DNA from: Buchnera aphidicola (Phyllaphis fagi)
GTDB taxonomy: Bacteria > Pseudomonadota > Gammaproteobacteria > Enterobacterales > Enterobacteriaceae
Direction of reading: 5' to 3'
NCBI RefSeq assembly: GCF_964058955.1
Contig: NZ_OZ060370.1
Location: forward strand, 248,001 to 312,000
DNA: 64,000 bases
The stretch's first letter is position 1; each line of letters begins with the position of its first letter. The notes beneath the pieces were generated by a model. The model did not search any database, was not told the DNA's origin, and was given only the letters and a program-made list of their open reading frames with translations. A program made the position numbers and the translations under genes. Positions 31,775 to 43,528 of this stretch are shown here, piece after piece.

Positions 31775-32176
31775 TTATCTTAATACATGTTTAATTAAAT
31801 TAGATATTTTTATGCCTGAAAGTAAAGAATCATCATGATAAAAAATTAAAAACGGTACTACCCTCAAGCGTAGATTTTTAGATAACATTTTTCGAATATA
31901 ACCTGAAGCGTTTTTTAATATTTTTATAATTTCTGTAATATTATTTATATGTTCAGTATCATTTATACTATTTTGATAATTACCTAAATAACTAAAAAAT
32001 ATTTGCGATAAAGATAAATCATTTGATGTTTTCACCATAGAAATTGTAATCATAAAATTAATTCTAGGATCTTTAATATATTTTGTTAATATTAATGATA
32101 CTTCTTTTTTTATCATATTTGAAATTCGAACAGAACGATTAACATCTTTTTTATAGTATTGTTTTAATAATTTCAT
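31775..32176 (-). CDS. rbfA: Ribosome-binding factor A
   Basis: RbfA helps mature the 5' end of 16S rRNA in the small subunit and supports growth in the cold. The 133-residue protein matches the family: VRISNMIKKEVSLIL near the start and DPRINFMITISMVKTSND follow the KH-like fold. It lies between infB and truB, as in the E. coli nusA-infB operon. Confidence 0.94.
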   Translation of the reverse strand: MKLLKQYYKKDVNRSVRISNMIKKEVSLILTKYIKDPRINFMITISMVKTSNDLSLSQIFFSYLGNYQNSINDTEHINNITEIIKILKNASGYIRKMLSKNLRLRVVPFLIFYHDDSLLSGIKISNLIKHVLR

Positions 32177-32213
32177 ATAACTATTTTATATTCTATAATA
32201 AATGATAATACAA

Positions 32214-34208
32214 TTATTGTTTTAATTCTATTGTTTCAAATGATTCTATTATATCACCAACATGCATATCATTATAATTTTTAATACTAATACCACATTC
32301 TTTACCACTTTGTACTTCTTTAGCATCTTGTTTAAATCGTCTTAAAGATTCTAATTCACCTTTATATACAACTCTATTATTACGTACAAGATGAATATGA
32401 TTATGACGTTTTATAATACCATGAATTACCATACAACCTGCGATAACAACAGATTTAGGGGCTTTAAATATATTTCTAATTTCTGCAGAACCAAACATTT
32501 CTTTTTTATATTTAGGAGATAATAATCCTATCATAGATAAGTTTAAATCATCTATTAAATTATATATTACAGAATAATAACGAACATCAATTTTTTCTAT
32601 TTCAATCATACGTTTTGCTAAAACATTAGATTGTACATTAAAAGCAATAATAATAGCTTGTGAAGCTAACGATAAAGAAATATCAGTTTCTGTAATATTA
32701 CCTACACTAGAACTAATAATCTTTATTGCTATATTTTCATGTTTGATTTGATGTATAGCATTCACAATAGCTTCTAAAGACCCTTGAACATCTGATTTTA
32801 AAATAATATTTAATGTAGTTTTTTTTTTATTATTTAAATTTTCAAACATATTTTCTAAATTTATTTTTTTTATATTAGAAAATTTCATTTCTTTACATTT
32901 TGTTTTTTTATATATAGAAATTGCACGTGCCTGTTTTTCATTTTTAACAACAGTAAAAATATCTCCACTAATAGGAATTCCTGATAATCCTAATATTTGA
33001 ACAGGAATAGATGGTCCAGATGATTGTAATTCACAACCAAAAGCATCTCGTATAGCTCGAATTTTACCATATTCCAAACCACAAAGTACAACATCACCTT
33101 TTTTTAAAATGCCCTCTTGAACTAATACAGTAGCTATTGAACCTCTACTTTTATCAAGACATGATTCAATTACTACACCTGAAGCCATGCCTGAATACAT
33201 AGCAGTTAACTCTAATAACTCAGCTTGTAATAATATTGCATCCAATAGATTATTTATACCTACTCCAGTTTTTGCTGAAACATTTACAAATATATTTTGA
33301 CCACCCCATTCTTCTGGTAATATATTATATTTCATTAACTCTTTTTTTACTATTTCAGGATTTGATTGCGATTTATCAATCTTATTAATTACAACAAGTA
33401 TTGGAACATTTGCCGCTTGAGCGTGACAAATAGCTTCTATAGTTTGAGGTTTTACTCCATCATCACCAGCAACAACTAAAACCACAATATCTGTTATTTG
33501 AGCTCCTCGAGCACGCATTGAAGTAAATGCAGCATGTCCAGGGGTATCTAAAAATGTAATTGTCCCTGATTTAATTTTTACATTATACGCACCAATATGT
33601 TGTGTAATACCACCATATTCACTCATTGCTACATTAGAAGAACGAATGTAGTCTAACAGTGTAGTTTTACCATGATCCACATGACCCATAATAGTTACTA
33701 CTGGAGGTCGATTTTTTTTAATACATTTACTATTTACAATATTACGAGCATTCATAACTGATGTTTCTAATTCATTTTCATGTTTTAAAAGTACTTTATG
33801 ACCCATTTCTTCTGCAATTAATTGAGCTGTTTCTTGATCAATGATGTTATCAGAAGTAGTTTCTACTCCTAATTGAATCATTTTTTGTATTACTTCAGAA
33901 CTTTTTTTAGACATCTTATTTGATAATTCAAATATTGTCATTGTTTCATTAATTACTATATCTTTGTTGACTAATTTATTTGGTTTTTTAAAATTTTGTC
34001 GTAATGCACTATTTTTTATATGATTTTTCATCTTTCTTTTAGGATGAAAAATAATTTTTTTTTCTTCTTTCTCTCGTCTATGACCGTAATACTTAGTATT
34101 TTTTTTATAATATTTATATTTTTTCATTTCATGATAAATATTTTTATTTAATTCAAATTTATAATTTTTTGTTAATATATTTAAAAATTTTTTTTTTAAA
34201 TGTAACAT
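32214..34208 (-). CDS. infB: Translation initiation factor IF-2, shortened N-terminus
   Basis: IF-2 is a GTPase that brings initiator tRNA to the 30S subunit. The 664-residue product has GTPase motifs [17 protein letters not shown] and NKIDK, then domains II-IV to the C-terminus. E. coli IF-2 has 890 residues; almost all the difference is the N-terminal region, where only about 165 residues precede the G domain, including one conserved IF2-N module ([12 protein letters not shown]). It starts at ATG 34208. It is part of the nusA-infB-rbfA-truB-rpsO-pnp series. Confidence 0.96.
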   Translation of the reverse strand: MLHLKKKFLNILTKNYKFELNKNIYHEMKKYKYYKKNTKYYGHRREKEEKKIIFHPKRKMKNHIKNSALRQNFKKPNKLVNKDIVINETMTIFELSNKMSKKSSEVIQKMIQLGVETTSDNIIDQETAQLIAEEMGHKVLLKHENELETSVMNARNIVNSKCIKKNRPPVVTIMGHVDHGKTTLLDYIRSSNVAMSEYGGITQHIGAYNVKIKSGTITFLDTPGHAAFTSMRARGAQITDIVVLVVAGDDGVKPQTIEAICHAQAANVPILVVINKIDKSQSNPEIVKKELMKYNILPEEWGGQNIFVNVSAKTGVGINNLLDAILLQAELLELTAMYSGMASGVVIESCLDKSRGSIATVLVQEGILKKGDVVLCGLEYGKIRAIRDAFGCELQSSGPSIPVQILGLSGIPISGDIFTVVKNEKQARAISIYKKTKCKEMKFSNIKKINLENMFENLNNKKKTTLNIILKSDVQGSLEAIVNAIHQIKHENIAIKIISSSVGNITETDISLSLASQAIIIAFNVQSNVLAKRMIEIEKIDVRYYSVIYNLIDDLNLSMIGLLSPKYKKEMFGSAEIRNIFKAPKSVVIAGCMVIHGIIKRHNHIHLVRNNRVVYKGELESLRRFKQDAKEVQSGKECGISIKNYNDMHVGDIIESFETIELKQ

Positions 34209-34534
34209 ATGATTTAAGATATCTCAGTTAATGTAATTGTATTATTAAATAATTTGTAAATTATTTTGTAATTTATTATTTATTTATAAATTGAAAAAGA
34301 AATAGGTTATTGATATATCTATTCCTAAAGATTATGCGATATTATATATATTTTATATTTTATAAAATCATATATATATAAATTGATAATTTAATAAAAA
34401 GTATTGATTATAATTTCAGTATTTTTATATGCATTAAATTAATATTTTATCAAACTAAAAAATATTATAAGTATGAATTGTTAACACGCCAAAATAATAT
34501 ATTGAATATTCAAAATATTATTAATAATTTATCA
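34209..34534. other. Gap between nusA and infB
   Basis: This 326-bp A/T-rich spacer has no open frame. In E. coli nusA and infB are nearly contiguous, so the space may be eroded 3' nusA and 5' infB sequence, consistent with the NusA protein lacking its last domain and IF-2 its first. No clear remnant was identified. Confidence 0.4.
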
Positions 34535-35917
34535 TTAATCATCTTTTACAGTAGATAATTTTTTTTTAGGTAATAGTAGAGTCATTGGTTTTTCATCAAT
34601 ATCTGATGATAATGATGATATATCAGTTATTTTTTCACTGTGATATTGTAATGTTTTTTCTAATAAAAAATTAGATAGTACTTGATTAGATACTTTTCTA
34701 ATAATATTAACTGCATCAATATTAATACCTTGAATTTGTAATAATTCATTATCAGACATACAACAAAATTCTTCCAGCGCAGAAAATCCTTCTTGCATTA
34801 AAATCTTGATAATATGTTTTTGTAAATTTAAATATTTCGAAAAAATATTATAAATTTCTCGCATTCTAATTTTATTTTTTTTATTTAAATCATCAATAGT
34901 TAGAATATTTAATTTCCAACCACTTAATTTAGAAGCAAGTCGAACATTTTGACCATTTTGACCTATTGCTTGTGCTAAACAATTACGATCCACTTCAATA
35001 TCCATAGTATAACTATCTTCATAAACAACAACTGATACAACATTAGCTGGAGCCATAGCATTAATTACAAATTGTGCTGGATTATCATGCCATAAAATAA
35101 TATCTATACGTTCTCCAAACATTTCTTTTGATACTGCTTGTACACGAGTTCCTCTGATACCTATACAAGAACCAATTGGATCAATGCAATTATCATAACT
35201 TTTTACTGCAACTTTCGATCTAAAACCTGGATGACGCGCAATGGCTTTAATTTTAACTAATTTTTCTTTAATTTCAGGTACTTCAATTTTAAATAGCTCA
35301 ATTAACATCTCCGGCTTTGTTCGACTAAGAAATAATTGAATACCTTTAAATTTTGAATGTACATGATATAATATACCTTTAACACGATCACCTAATCGAA
35401 AATTTTCTCTTGGAATCATATCTTCTTTTTTAAGAGTTACTTCAAGACAATTATCTAGATTTAAAATCATATAATATTTTTTAATTTTCTTTACAATGCC
35501 AGTAATTATTTGATACTGAAAATGACAAAATTTATTAATTGTTATCGCGACTTCTGCTTCCCGAACTTTTTTAATAATTACTCGTTTAGCTGTTTGAATA
35601 GTAATTCTATCAAATGTGACTGATTTAATTTCATCTTCTATGTAATCATTTAATTTTGCATATTGATTTTCAAATTGTGCTGCTTCTAAAGTAATTTCTT
35701 GTGTTGGTTTGGTCACTTGTAAAACTATCATCCATCGACGAAAGGTGTTAACATTTCCATTTTCTCGATTAATATTTACTCTAACATTAATTTCATAAGA
35801 GTATTTTTTTTTTGTTGCTATAGATAATGCAACTTCTAATGCTTGAAAAATTATTTCACGAGGTAATGATTTTTTATTTGATATGTATTCTACAATAGAT
35901 AAAATTTCTTTATTCAT
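34535..35917 (-). CDS. nusA: Transcription termination/antitermination factor NusA
   Basis: NusA binds RNA polymerase and governs pausing, termination and antitermination. I place the start at ATG 35917 (MNKEILSIVE), with a ggag site nine bases upstream, as in E. coli; the longer frame would add five residues. The 460-residue product has the N-terminal domain, S1, two KH domains (SCIGIRGTRVQAVSKE, IGQNGQNVRLASKL) and the first acidic repeat. It is about 35 residues shorter than E. coli; the second acidic repeat is replaced by a short tail ending KKKLSTVKDD. rimP, normally upstream, is missing. Confidence 0.95.
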   Translation of the reverse strand: MNKEILSIVEYISNKKSLPREIIFQALEVALSIATKKKYSYEINVRVNINRENGNVNTFRRWMIVLQVTKPTQEITLEAAQFENQYAKLNDYIEDEIKSVTFDRITIQTAKRVIIKKVREAEVAITINKFCHFQYQIITGIVKKIKKYYMILNLDNCLEVTLKKEDMIPRENFRLGDRVKGILYHVHSKFKGIQLFLSRTKPEMLIELFKIEVPEIKEKLVKIKAIARHPGFRSKVAVKSYDNCIDPIGSCIGIRGTRVQAVSKEMFGERIDIILWHDNPAQFVINAMAPANVVSVVVYEDSYTMDIEVDRNCLAQAIGQNGQNVRLASKLSGWKLNILTIDDLNKKNKIRMREIYNIFSKYLNLQKHIIKILMQEGFSALEEFCCMSDNELLQIQGINIDAVNIIRKVSNQVLSNFLLEKTLQYHSEKITDISSLSSDIDEKPMTLLLPKKKLSTVKDD

Positions 35918-36080
35918 TTTAATAAACTCCAAAATATTAATATTACAAAATTGATAAAATTATATTTTATATTCATACAACATAAAATATATTTTACTAC
36001 AATTTTAAAAATAAAAATATCTTATAAAAAATTTAATAAACTAGAAATTTTTTATACTATATAAATTAATATTTATATAT

Positions 36081-36114
36081 ATAATAAAACCCCAATAATT
36101 CGGGGTTTTATTAT
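36081..36114. terminator. G/C-rich hairpin upstream of nusA, downstream of tRNA-Leu
   Basis: A 13-bp perfect stem (ataataaaacccc / ggggttttattat) with an 8-base loop stands in the 323-bp interval between tRNA-Leu(GAG) and nusA. With its G:C core and A/T arms it resembles a bidirectional intrinsic terminator, probably ending the minus-strand secG-tRNA transcript. The rest of 35918-36240 shows only A/T-rich sequence, where metY and rimP lie in E. coli. Confidence 0.8.
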
Positions 36115-36240
36115 TATAAAATTATAAATTCTAATATATTTTTAAAATAAAAAATTTTAAAATTTATTAAATTATTAAAATACTACATTATAAAATTATA
36201 TAACAAAAATTTTAATATACAAGATTTTAATTACATATTT

Positions 36241-36328
36241 TACCGAGGATGGGATTTGAACCCATAAGCTATATAATTTAGCACTATCTCCTCAAGATAG
36301 CGTGTTTACCTAATTTCACCACCTCGGC
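36241..36328 (-). tRNA. leuU: tRNA-Leu(GAG)
   Basis: On the minus strand a gccgaggt acceptor stem, GAG anticodon, long variable arm and GGTTCAAATCC T arm give a leucine tRNA. It sits between secG and nusA, the same place as E. coli leuU. CCA is not encoded. Confidence 0.96.
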
Positions 36329-36387
36329 ATAATTATTATAGAGTCATATAAAATATAATATTATTTTTAAAATAGTAATTATTTATT

Positions 36388-36633
36388 TTAATTTACAATA
36401 ACATTATGAGTATTTAAGTTACATATAACAACACTCAAAAATAAAAAAATTATAACAAAAATTTTTGTCATTCTATCCAACATAGTACTATAACTTATAG
36501 AATCTAAAAATGTCATATCATTATTATTATGATTGGAAGAATAAAAACTATTATTTTTTATTGGATTTAACATAATTAAAATAACTAAACATAATGAAAT
36601 AATAACAAACACTACCAAAGTAATATGATACAT
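36388..36633 (-). CDS. secG: Preprotein translocase subunit SecG
   Basis: SecG is a small inner-membrane partner of SecYE that aids protein export. The 81-residue product has two hydrophobic helices (about 4-22 and 55-74) separated by a polar loop with the SecG-like MLNPIK. It is shorter than E. coli SecG (110), lacking most of the low-complexity C-terminal tail. Context supports it: ftsH-secG-leuU, as in E. coli after loss of folP and glmM. Confidence 0.88.
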   Translation of the reverse strand: MYHITLVVFVIISLCLVILIMLNPIKNNSFYSSNHNNNDMTFLDSISYSTMLDRMTKIFVIIFLFLSVVICNLNTHNVIVN

Positions 36634-36790
36634 AATTATCTCATTAATCCTTTTAAATATTATAATAATTATAAATAAAAATATAAAAATTAGATATATT
36701 TACTCTTTTATATTAAATATTTACATATTATAAGTAGAAAATCATTATTTTATATTAATTTAAAATTATAACATATAATATTTCTAAATA

Positions 36791-38638
36791 TTAATTTTGG
36801 TGATTATGATTGTTCCAACCAGCTGGATCTCTCACTTTTTTTCGATTCATTAAATCATCAATTTGAACAGAATCAATAGTTTCATATTTCATTAATGCAT
36901 CTTTCATAGCATGTAAAATATCTAAATTAGAATTTAATAATTTTTTAGCTCTATTATAATTCTTATCAATTAATACCTTCATTTCTTCGTCAATAATACG
37001 AGCAGTTTCATTGGATATATATGAAGATTTCGATACTGTATGATTTAAAAATAATTGATTATTTTCATCATCCGTATACAATAAAGGACCTAACTTATCT
37101 GAAAAACCCCACTGAGTTATCATATTTCTTGCTAAATTAGTAGCTATTTTAATGTCATTCATTGCTCCAGTGGATACTTTCTTCGAACCATATATTATTT
37201 CTTCAGCTAAACGACCTCCATATAAAGTTGATATTTGACTTTCTAATTTTTGTCTACTAATACTTAATATATCAGATTCTGGTAAAAAAAACGTTACACC
37301 TAATGCACGACCTCGAGGTACTATAGTTACTTTATGCGCGGGATCATGTTCTGGTACTAATCTTCCTACAATAACATGACCAGATTCATGATATGCAGTA
37401 AATTCTTTTTGAATTTCTGTCATTATCATAGATCGTCTTTCCGAACCAATCATCATCCTATCTTTAGCTTTTTCGAAATCTAACATAGAAACTAAATTTT
37501 TATTTAATCGAGCAGCATATAATGCAGATTCATTAACTAAATTTGACAAATCAGCACCTGAAAAACCAGGAGTACCTCTTGCAATTACCATAGGATTAAC
37601 ATCAGATGCAATAGGAATATTTTTCATATGTACTTCAAGTATTTTTTCTCGTCCCCGAATATCAGGTAACGGAACAATAACTTGACGATCAAATCGACCT
37701 GGACGTAATAAAGCAGAGTCTAAAACATCAGGTCGATTAGTAGCAGCAATTAAAATAATACCTTCATTGCCTTTAAAGCCATCCATTTCAACTAACATTT
37801 GATTTAAAGTTTGCTCTCGTTCATCATTACCACCACTAGTAATACTTCCTCTTTGTCGACCTACTGCATCAATTTCATCTATAAAAATAATACAAGGTGC
37901 TGATTTTCTAGCATGCTTAAATACATCTCGTACCCTTGAAGCACCTACACCAACAAACATTTCTACAAAATCCGATCCAGACATTGTTAAAAAAGATACT
38001 TTAGCTTCTCCTGCAATTGCTTTTGCAAGTAATGTCTTCCCTGTTCCTGGAGGCCCAATCATTAAAATACCTTTTGGAATTTTTCCTCCTAATTTTTGAA
38101 ATTTTTTAGGTTCTTTCAAATATTCTACTAATTCGCTCACTTCTTCTTTTGCTTCATCACATCCCGCCACATCATTAAAAGTAATATTAATTTGATCTTT
38201 TGAAAATATATACGTTTTACTTTTACCAAAAGATGTAGAATTATGATTATGATTATTTTTTACTTGATACATAAAATATAACCATAATCCGATTAATAAT
38301 ACTGTTGGAAACCAAGAAACAAAAACAGAAAACATAATACTATGTTTTTGAGGAGGGTTACTAGATATAATAACATCATTAGCTAATAAACGATTAAGTA
38401 ATTTAGAATCATATAAAGGAATATAAGTAATATATTTACTGTGGTCTTTTTTTATAATATTAATATAATTTTCATCAATGCATACTTTTTGTACTTCATG
38501 TTTATTCACTGCTGATAAAAATGTAGTATAATCAATATTTTGATTATTCATGTTATGCATATTCATACCATACATTATAAATATGAATAATATTAATACT
38601 ACTAACCAGAAGATAAAATTTTTAGCTATGTCACTCAA
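36791..38638 (-). CDS. ftsH: ATP-dependent zinc metalloprotease FtsH (HflB)
   Basis: FtsH is a membrane-bound AAA+ protease that removes damaged membrane proteins and regulatory proteins. The 615-residue protein has two N-terminal membrane helices (about 9-27 and 104-124), Walker A GPPGTGKT near residue 193, the DEID Walker B, the second region of homology with RPGRFDRQV, and the zinc motif HESGH near 416. The start is TTG 38638 with a gagg site eight bases upstream. It follows rlmE by 53 bp, a conserved pairing. Confidence 0.97.
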   Translation of the reverse strand: MSDIAKNFIFWLVVLILFIFIMYGMNMHNMNNQNIDYTTFLSAVNKHEVQKVCIDENYINIIKKDHSKYITYIPLYDSKLLNRLLANDVIISSNPPQKHSIMFSVFVSWFPTVLLIGLWLYFMYQVKNNHNHNSTSFGKSKTYIFSKDQINITFNDVAGCDEAKEEVSELVEYLKEPKKFQKLGGKIPKGILMIGPPGTGKTLLAKAIAGEAKVSFLTMSGSDFVEMFVGVGASRVRDVFKHARKSAPCIIFIDEIDAVGRQRGSITSGGNDEREQTLNQMLVEMDGFKGNEGIILIAATNRPDVLDSALLRPGRFDRQVIVPLPDIRGREKILEVHMKNIPIASDVNPMVIARGTPGFSGADLSNLVNESALYAARLNKNLVSMLDFEKAKDRMMIGSERRSMIMTEIQKEFTAYHESGHVIVGRLVPEHDPAHKVTIVPRGRALGVTFFLPESDILSISRQKLESQISTLYGGRLAEEIIYGSKKVSTGAMNDIKIATNLARNMITQWGFSDKLGPLLYTDDENNQLFLNHTVSKSSYISNETARIIDEEMKVLIDKNYNRAKKLLNSNLDILHAMKDALMKYETIDSVQIDDLMNRKKVRDPAGWNNHNHQN

Positions 38639-38691
38639 GGTATCAACCTCATAATAATTACAGCTATGTTTAAAAAAAAATTAATATAATA

Positions 38692-39321
38692 CTATATTTT
38701 TTTTCGTTCCATGGCTAATAAAAATACTTCTCGAGAACGATTTCGAGAAGCATTAGGTTTACATATTTTTACTATATTAAAAAAAGAACGTATATTTTTT
38801 AAATAATTTTGAAATCCTTCTCCTTGAAATAATTTAACTAAAAATATACCTTTTTTAGACAGTATACTTTTAGTTATTTCAAATGCTAAATTAGATAAAA
38901 AAAATGCACTAGGAATATCAATATAAGATATTCCAGTAATTTTTGGTGACATATCTGACATAACTAAATTAATTTTTTTATGCTTTATATAATTGAATAA
39001 AGTATTAAGTATAATTTTATTAGAAATATCACCTTGTAAAAAAAATACTCCTTGAATTTTCTTCATAGAATTAATATCACACGATATAACTGATCCATGT
39101 TTACCAACTGCATTAATAGCATACTGAGACCAACTACCAGGAGATGAACCTAAATCAATAACATTCATTCCATGCTTAAACAAATTATATTTTACATGAA
39201 TATCATGTAATTTAAACCATGATCGAGCACGTAAATGTTGACTATGTGTACTTTTAACATATTGATCATTAAAATGTTCAGATAACCAACGATGTGAACT
39301 AATAGAACGTTTTTTCTTCAT
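38692..39321 (-). CDS. rlmE: 23S rRNA 2'-O-ribose U2552 methyltransferase RlmE
   Basis: RlmE (FtsJ/RrmJ) methylates U2552 in the 23S rRNA A loop, a late step in large-subunit assembly. The 209-residue protein matches E. coli. RSWFKLHDI carries the catalytic lysine region, VIDLGSSPGSWSQYA near 54 is the SAM-binding motif, and VMSDMSPKITG and LVKLFQGEGF carry further catalytic residues. Upstream of ftsH on the minus strand, as in E. coli. Confidence 0.96.
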   Translation of the reverse strand: MKKKRSISSHRWLSEHFNDQYVKSTHSQHLRARSWFKLHDIHVKYNLFKHGMNVIDLGSSPGSWSQYAINAVGKHGSVISCDINSMKKIQGVFFLQGDISNKIILNTLFNYIKHKKINLVMSDMSPKITGISYIDIPSAFFLSNLAFEITKSILSKKGIFLVKLFQGEGFQNYLKNIRSFFNIVKICKPNASRNRSREVFLLAMERKKI

Positions 39322-39473
39322 ATAAAATTTTTATAAAATGTGAAATATATTATATATAATAATACTTGAAAATATTTTCTATATATCAATGAAAACTATA
39401 TTCTATTAAAATATTTAGTTTATAAAAATATTTAATTTTAATTATATTAATAATACTACTTTTTATATTGTCA

Positions 39474-39950
39474 TTAAATATGTTCTATATTTAAAATTTT
39501 ATAACGTAATTTACCACTTGGAGTATTGACTATTACAATATCTGATATTTTTTGACCAATTAATGCTCTAGATACAGGAGAATCTATTGAAATAAGATTA
39601 TTTTTGAAATCAGATTCATCATTTCCAACAATACAAAATTTACAAATTTTATTGGTATTTAAATTTAATATTTCTACAGTAGTACCAAATATAACTTTTC
39701 CACTAAAATTAATATTTTTTATATCAATCACTTGAGCATAACATAATTTTGATTCAATATCTCGAATTCGACTTTCACAGAATGATTGCTCTTCTCTTGC
39801 TGCATGATATTCTGCATTTTCCTTTAAATCACCATGTTTTCGAGCTTCAATGAGTGAAGAAATAATCTTAGGTCTTTTATGATGCTTTAATTCATGTAAT
39901 TCTTTTTTAAGTTTTCTCATACCATTTACAGTCATTGGAATCTTATACAT
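39474..39950 (-). CDS. greA: Transcription elongation factor GreA
   Basis: GreA rescues backtracked RNA polymerase by stimulating transcript cleavage. I choose ATG 39950 (MYKIPMTVNG), which aligns with E. coli MQAIPMT, rather than a GTG one codon upstream; this gives 158 residues. The N-terminal coiled coil has the acidic tip near LKENAEYHAAREEQ, and the C-terminal FKBP-like domain ends with SPVSRALIGQKISD. It lies upstream of rlmE-ftsH. Confidence 0.95.
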   Translation of the reverse strand: MYKIPMTVNGMRKLKKELHELKHHKRPKIISSLIEARKHGDLKENAEYHAAREEQSFCESRIRDIESKLCYAQVIDIKNINFSGKVIFGTTVEILNLNTNKICKFCIVGNDESDFKNNLISIDSPVSRALIGQKISDIVIVNTPSGKLRYKILNIEHI

Positions 39951-40144
39951 CACCGTATATCCTTAATAATTTGAATCTATAAAATTCAAAATACATCTAA
40001 AATAACTTTAATCAAGAATTATACATATATAATTAAAATTATATATAAAGAATTATTTATATATAATATAAAATTATATTAATCAATGATAAATCATTAC
40101 TAAAATATTTTATAATTCTTAACATTACAACAAAATGGAAAAAT

Positions 40145-40393
40145 ATGAATAATATAGATATCAAATCTTATCTTATGAAACAAATACCATTAGATAAATT
40201 ATATATAAAAGGTGATAATAATCATATTAAAATTACTGCTATTGGAAAAATATTTCATGGTATGAACAATATTCAAAAACAACAAGTCATATATAAACCT
40301 TTAACAAAATATATTATAGAAAAAAAAATTCATGCTATTTCAATAAATACATTTACTTTAGAAGAATGGAATAAAAAAAATATAAATAAGTAA
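40145..40393 (+). CDS. ibaG: BolA-family iron-metabolism protein IbaG (YrbA)
   Basis: An 82-residue BolA-like protein. KIFHGMNNIQKQQVIYKPL is characteristic of the IbaG/YrbA branch, including the conserved histidine. Family members act with monothiol glutaredoxins in iron-sulfur cluster handling. It is divergent from greA and upstream of rplU on the plus strand. Short length is normal for the family. Confidence 0.88.
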   Translation: MNNIDIKSYLMKQIPLDKLYIKGDNNHIKITAIGKIFHGMNNIQKQQVIYKPLTKYIIEKKIHAISINTFTLEEWNKKNINK

Positions 40394-40566
40394 AAATTAT
40401 TTTCTATAATAATTTAAAAATACAGTATTTAAAATTATAAATATTATAAAGCATATAATTAATAAATTATTTAAAATGATGATTTAAACAATAAATTTTA
40501 TTTTACTACTATATTTTATAAAATATAATAAAAAATATCTTGTTTATTTTAATTTTAGGAGTATTT

Positions 40567-40881
40567 ATGTACGCAATTATAAAAAATGGTGGTAAACAAT
40601 ATCAGGTTAATGAAGGTAAAACTGTTCGTTTAGAAAAAATAAATCTTCCGACAGGAAAAAATATTGAATTTAATAAAATTTTAATATTCGTAAATAATTC
40701 AAATGTTCAAATAGGAAATCCTACCTTATCAAATATTAAAATTATAGGAAATATTACAAACCACGGAAGACATAAAAAAATAAATATCATTAAATTTAAT
40801 CGTAGAAAACATTATAAAAAAAAACAAGGTCATCGACAATACTTTACTGATGTTAAAATTACAAGTATTAACTCTATTTAA
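40567..40881 (+). CDS. rplU: 50S ribosomal protein L21
   Basis: L21 binds 23S rRNA near L20. I place the start at ATG 40567 (MYAIIKNGGKQYQV), with a strong aggag site six bases upstream; the longer frame would add nine residues absent from the family. The 104 residues match E. coli (103). RRKHYKKKQGHRQYFTDVKI is the typical C-terminus. rpmA follows 27 bp downstream. Confidence 0.96.
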   Translation: MYAIIKNGGKQYQVNEGKTVRLEKINLPTGKNIEFNKILIFVNNSNVQIGNPTLSNIKIIGNITNHGRHKKINIIKFNRRKHYKKKQGHRQYFTDVKITSINSI

Positions 40882-40908
40882 ATAATAATTTTGAAATAGG
40901 AAATAATT

Positions 40909-41163
40909 ATGGCACAAAAAAAAGCTGGAGGATCAACTCGAAATGGAAGAGATTCACATTCAAAAAGATTAGGTGTGAAACACTTTGGTGGCGAATACAT
41001 AACATCTGGATCAATCATTATTAGACAAAGAGGAACTAAGTTTCATCCTGGAAACAATGTAAAATTAGGAAAAGATCACACGATATTTGCAATAAAAGAC
41101 GGAAAAGTTCAATTTTTAAAAAAAGGATTAAAAAATCGCATGTATGTCAATATTATTATTTAA
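40909..41163 (+). CDS. rpmA: 50S ribosomal protein L27
   Basis: L27 reaches the peptidyl-transferase centre with its N-terminal tail. The 84-residue product begins [20 protein letters not shown], family-typical, and contains [15 protein letters not shown]. It follows rplU in the universal rplU-rpmA pair. An atagg site precedes the ATG. Confidence 0.97.
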   Translation: MAQKKAGGSTRNGRDSHSKRLGVKHFGGEYITSGSIIIRQRGTKFHPGNNVKLGKDHTIFAIKDGKVQFLKKGLKNRMYVNIII

Positions 41164-41325
41164 TAAATAAGAAAATATTAATATATTTTATTTTACACAC
41201 TTAACATCCCAAATTATATAAACTTTAATAAATATATATTATCATAATAAAATATATATTACCGAGTAATAATCATGTGAAAGTACTATTTTATTGTTTA
41301 ATAGTTATATAAAAAATGATTATGA

Positions 41326-42342
<1,017 letters not shown>

Positions 42343-42354
42343 TATATAATTTAA

Positions 42355-42381
42355 AATCCGGATATTTAAATACTCCGGATT
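42355..42381. terminator. Bidirectional hairpin between obgE and rpsI
   Basis: A perfect 7-bp stem (aatccgg / ccggatt) with a 13-base loop lies between the convergent obgE and rpsI stops. Its four-base G/C core stands out from the surroundings, supporting a terminator for both genes. Confidence 0.65.
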
Positions 42382-42420
42382 ATACATAATAATAATAAAA
42401 TAAAATTAAAAATTATTAAA

Positions 42421-42813
42421 TTATCGTTTTGAAAATTGTGGTTTTTTTCTAGCCTTTCGAAGTCCAACTTTTTTCCTTTCTACTTTTCGAGCATCTCGAG
42501 TAACAAATCCTGCTTTTCGTAATTCACTTCGAAATGAAGAATCATGCTGAATTAAAGCTCGAGTAATACCTTGACGAATTGCTCCAGATTGACCAGAAAT
42601 TCCACCTCCTTTAACTGTAATATAGAGATTTACTTTATTTAACATATCTGTTAACTGCAATGGATGTAAAATAACCATACGTAATGTTGCACGAGGAAAA
42701 TATTCTAATAAAGACCTTTTATTAATGATGATATTTCCTGTACCTTTTTTTAAAAAAATACGAGCAGACGAACTTTTACGACGACCAGTAGCATAATTTT
42801 GAACATCAATCAT
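42421..42813 (-). CDS. rpsI: 30S ribosomal protein S9
   Basis: S9 contacts P-site tRNA through its C-terminal tail. I choose ATG 42813 ([15 protein letters not shown]) with a ggat site about nine bases upstream; the longer frame starts at TTG. The resulting 130 residues equal E. coli. [19 protein letters not shown] and the basic end RKKPQFSKR are conserved. It follows rplM by 21 bp. Confidence 0.97.
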   Translation of the reverse strand: MIDVQNYATGRRKSSSARIFLKKGTGNIIINKRSLLEYFPRATLRMVILHPLQLTDMLNKVNLYITVKGGGISGQSGAIRQGITRALIQHDSSFRSELRKAGFVTRDARKVERKKVGLRKARKKPQFSKR

Positions 42814-42834
42814 AATAATTATATCCAAAAAAAA

Positions 42835-43263
42835 TTAAATATTTAAAAATTTAGGATTTTGTGCTATATGATTATGAGAATCAGAAGCATAAACCTTTAA
42901 TTTACGAAAAATAGAACGACCTAAAGATCCTTTTGGTAACATACCACGTACTGCAATTTCAATAACTCTTTCAGGATATTTTATAATCATATCTTGAAAA
43001 GATATTTTTTTAATCCCTCCAATATAACCAGTATGTCGATAATAAAATTTATTTATTTTTTTTTTTCCAGTTACTATAATTTTTGAAGCATTTAACACAA
43101 TAATATAATCTCCTACATCAATATGAGGAGTATATTCTATTTTATGTTTACCTCGTAAATAATGAGATATTTGAGCACAAAATCGACCTAAAATTTTTTC
43201 TGTTGCATCAACATAATACCAAGTTTTTTGTACATCATTAGCATTTATAGAAATACTTTTCAT
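42835..43263 (-). CDS. rplM: 50S ribosomal protein L13
   Basis: L13 is an early-assembly large-subunit protein. I choose ATG 43263 ([15 protein letters not shown]), preceded by an aggtg site, giving 142 residues as in E. coli; the longer frame adds three. [14 protein letters not shown], the GDYIIVLNA segment and [12 protein letters not shown] are conserved. It is first in the rplM-rpsI operon and divergent from pheA. Confidence 0.97.
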   Translation of the reverse strand: MKSISINANDVQKTWYYVDATEKILGRFCAQISHYLRGKHKIEYTPHIDVGDYIIVLNASKIIVTGKKKINKFYYRHTGYIGGIKKISFQDMIIKYPERVIEIAVRGMLPKGSLGRSIFRKLKVYASDSHNHIAQNPKFLNI

Positions 43264-43528
43264 TAACATCACCTAAAATTTATATAATAACTCAATAATT
43301 CATGAAAATAGAATATTTTTAAAACAAATTTTATAAAATGATTAATATTTTAAATTATTATTTTAAAAAATAAATTAATTTCAATAATTGCTATCCATAG
43401 TATATCAAAATAAAAATATACTAAAAACAAAATAAATATGTTTTAGATATATTAAAATAATATCAAAATTTTTAAATATCACCAATAATTATTTAATGTA
43501 TCTTATCTAATATCATGGATATAAAAAT

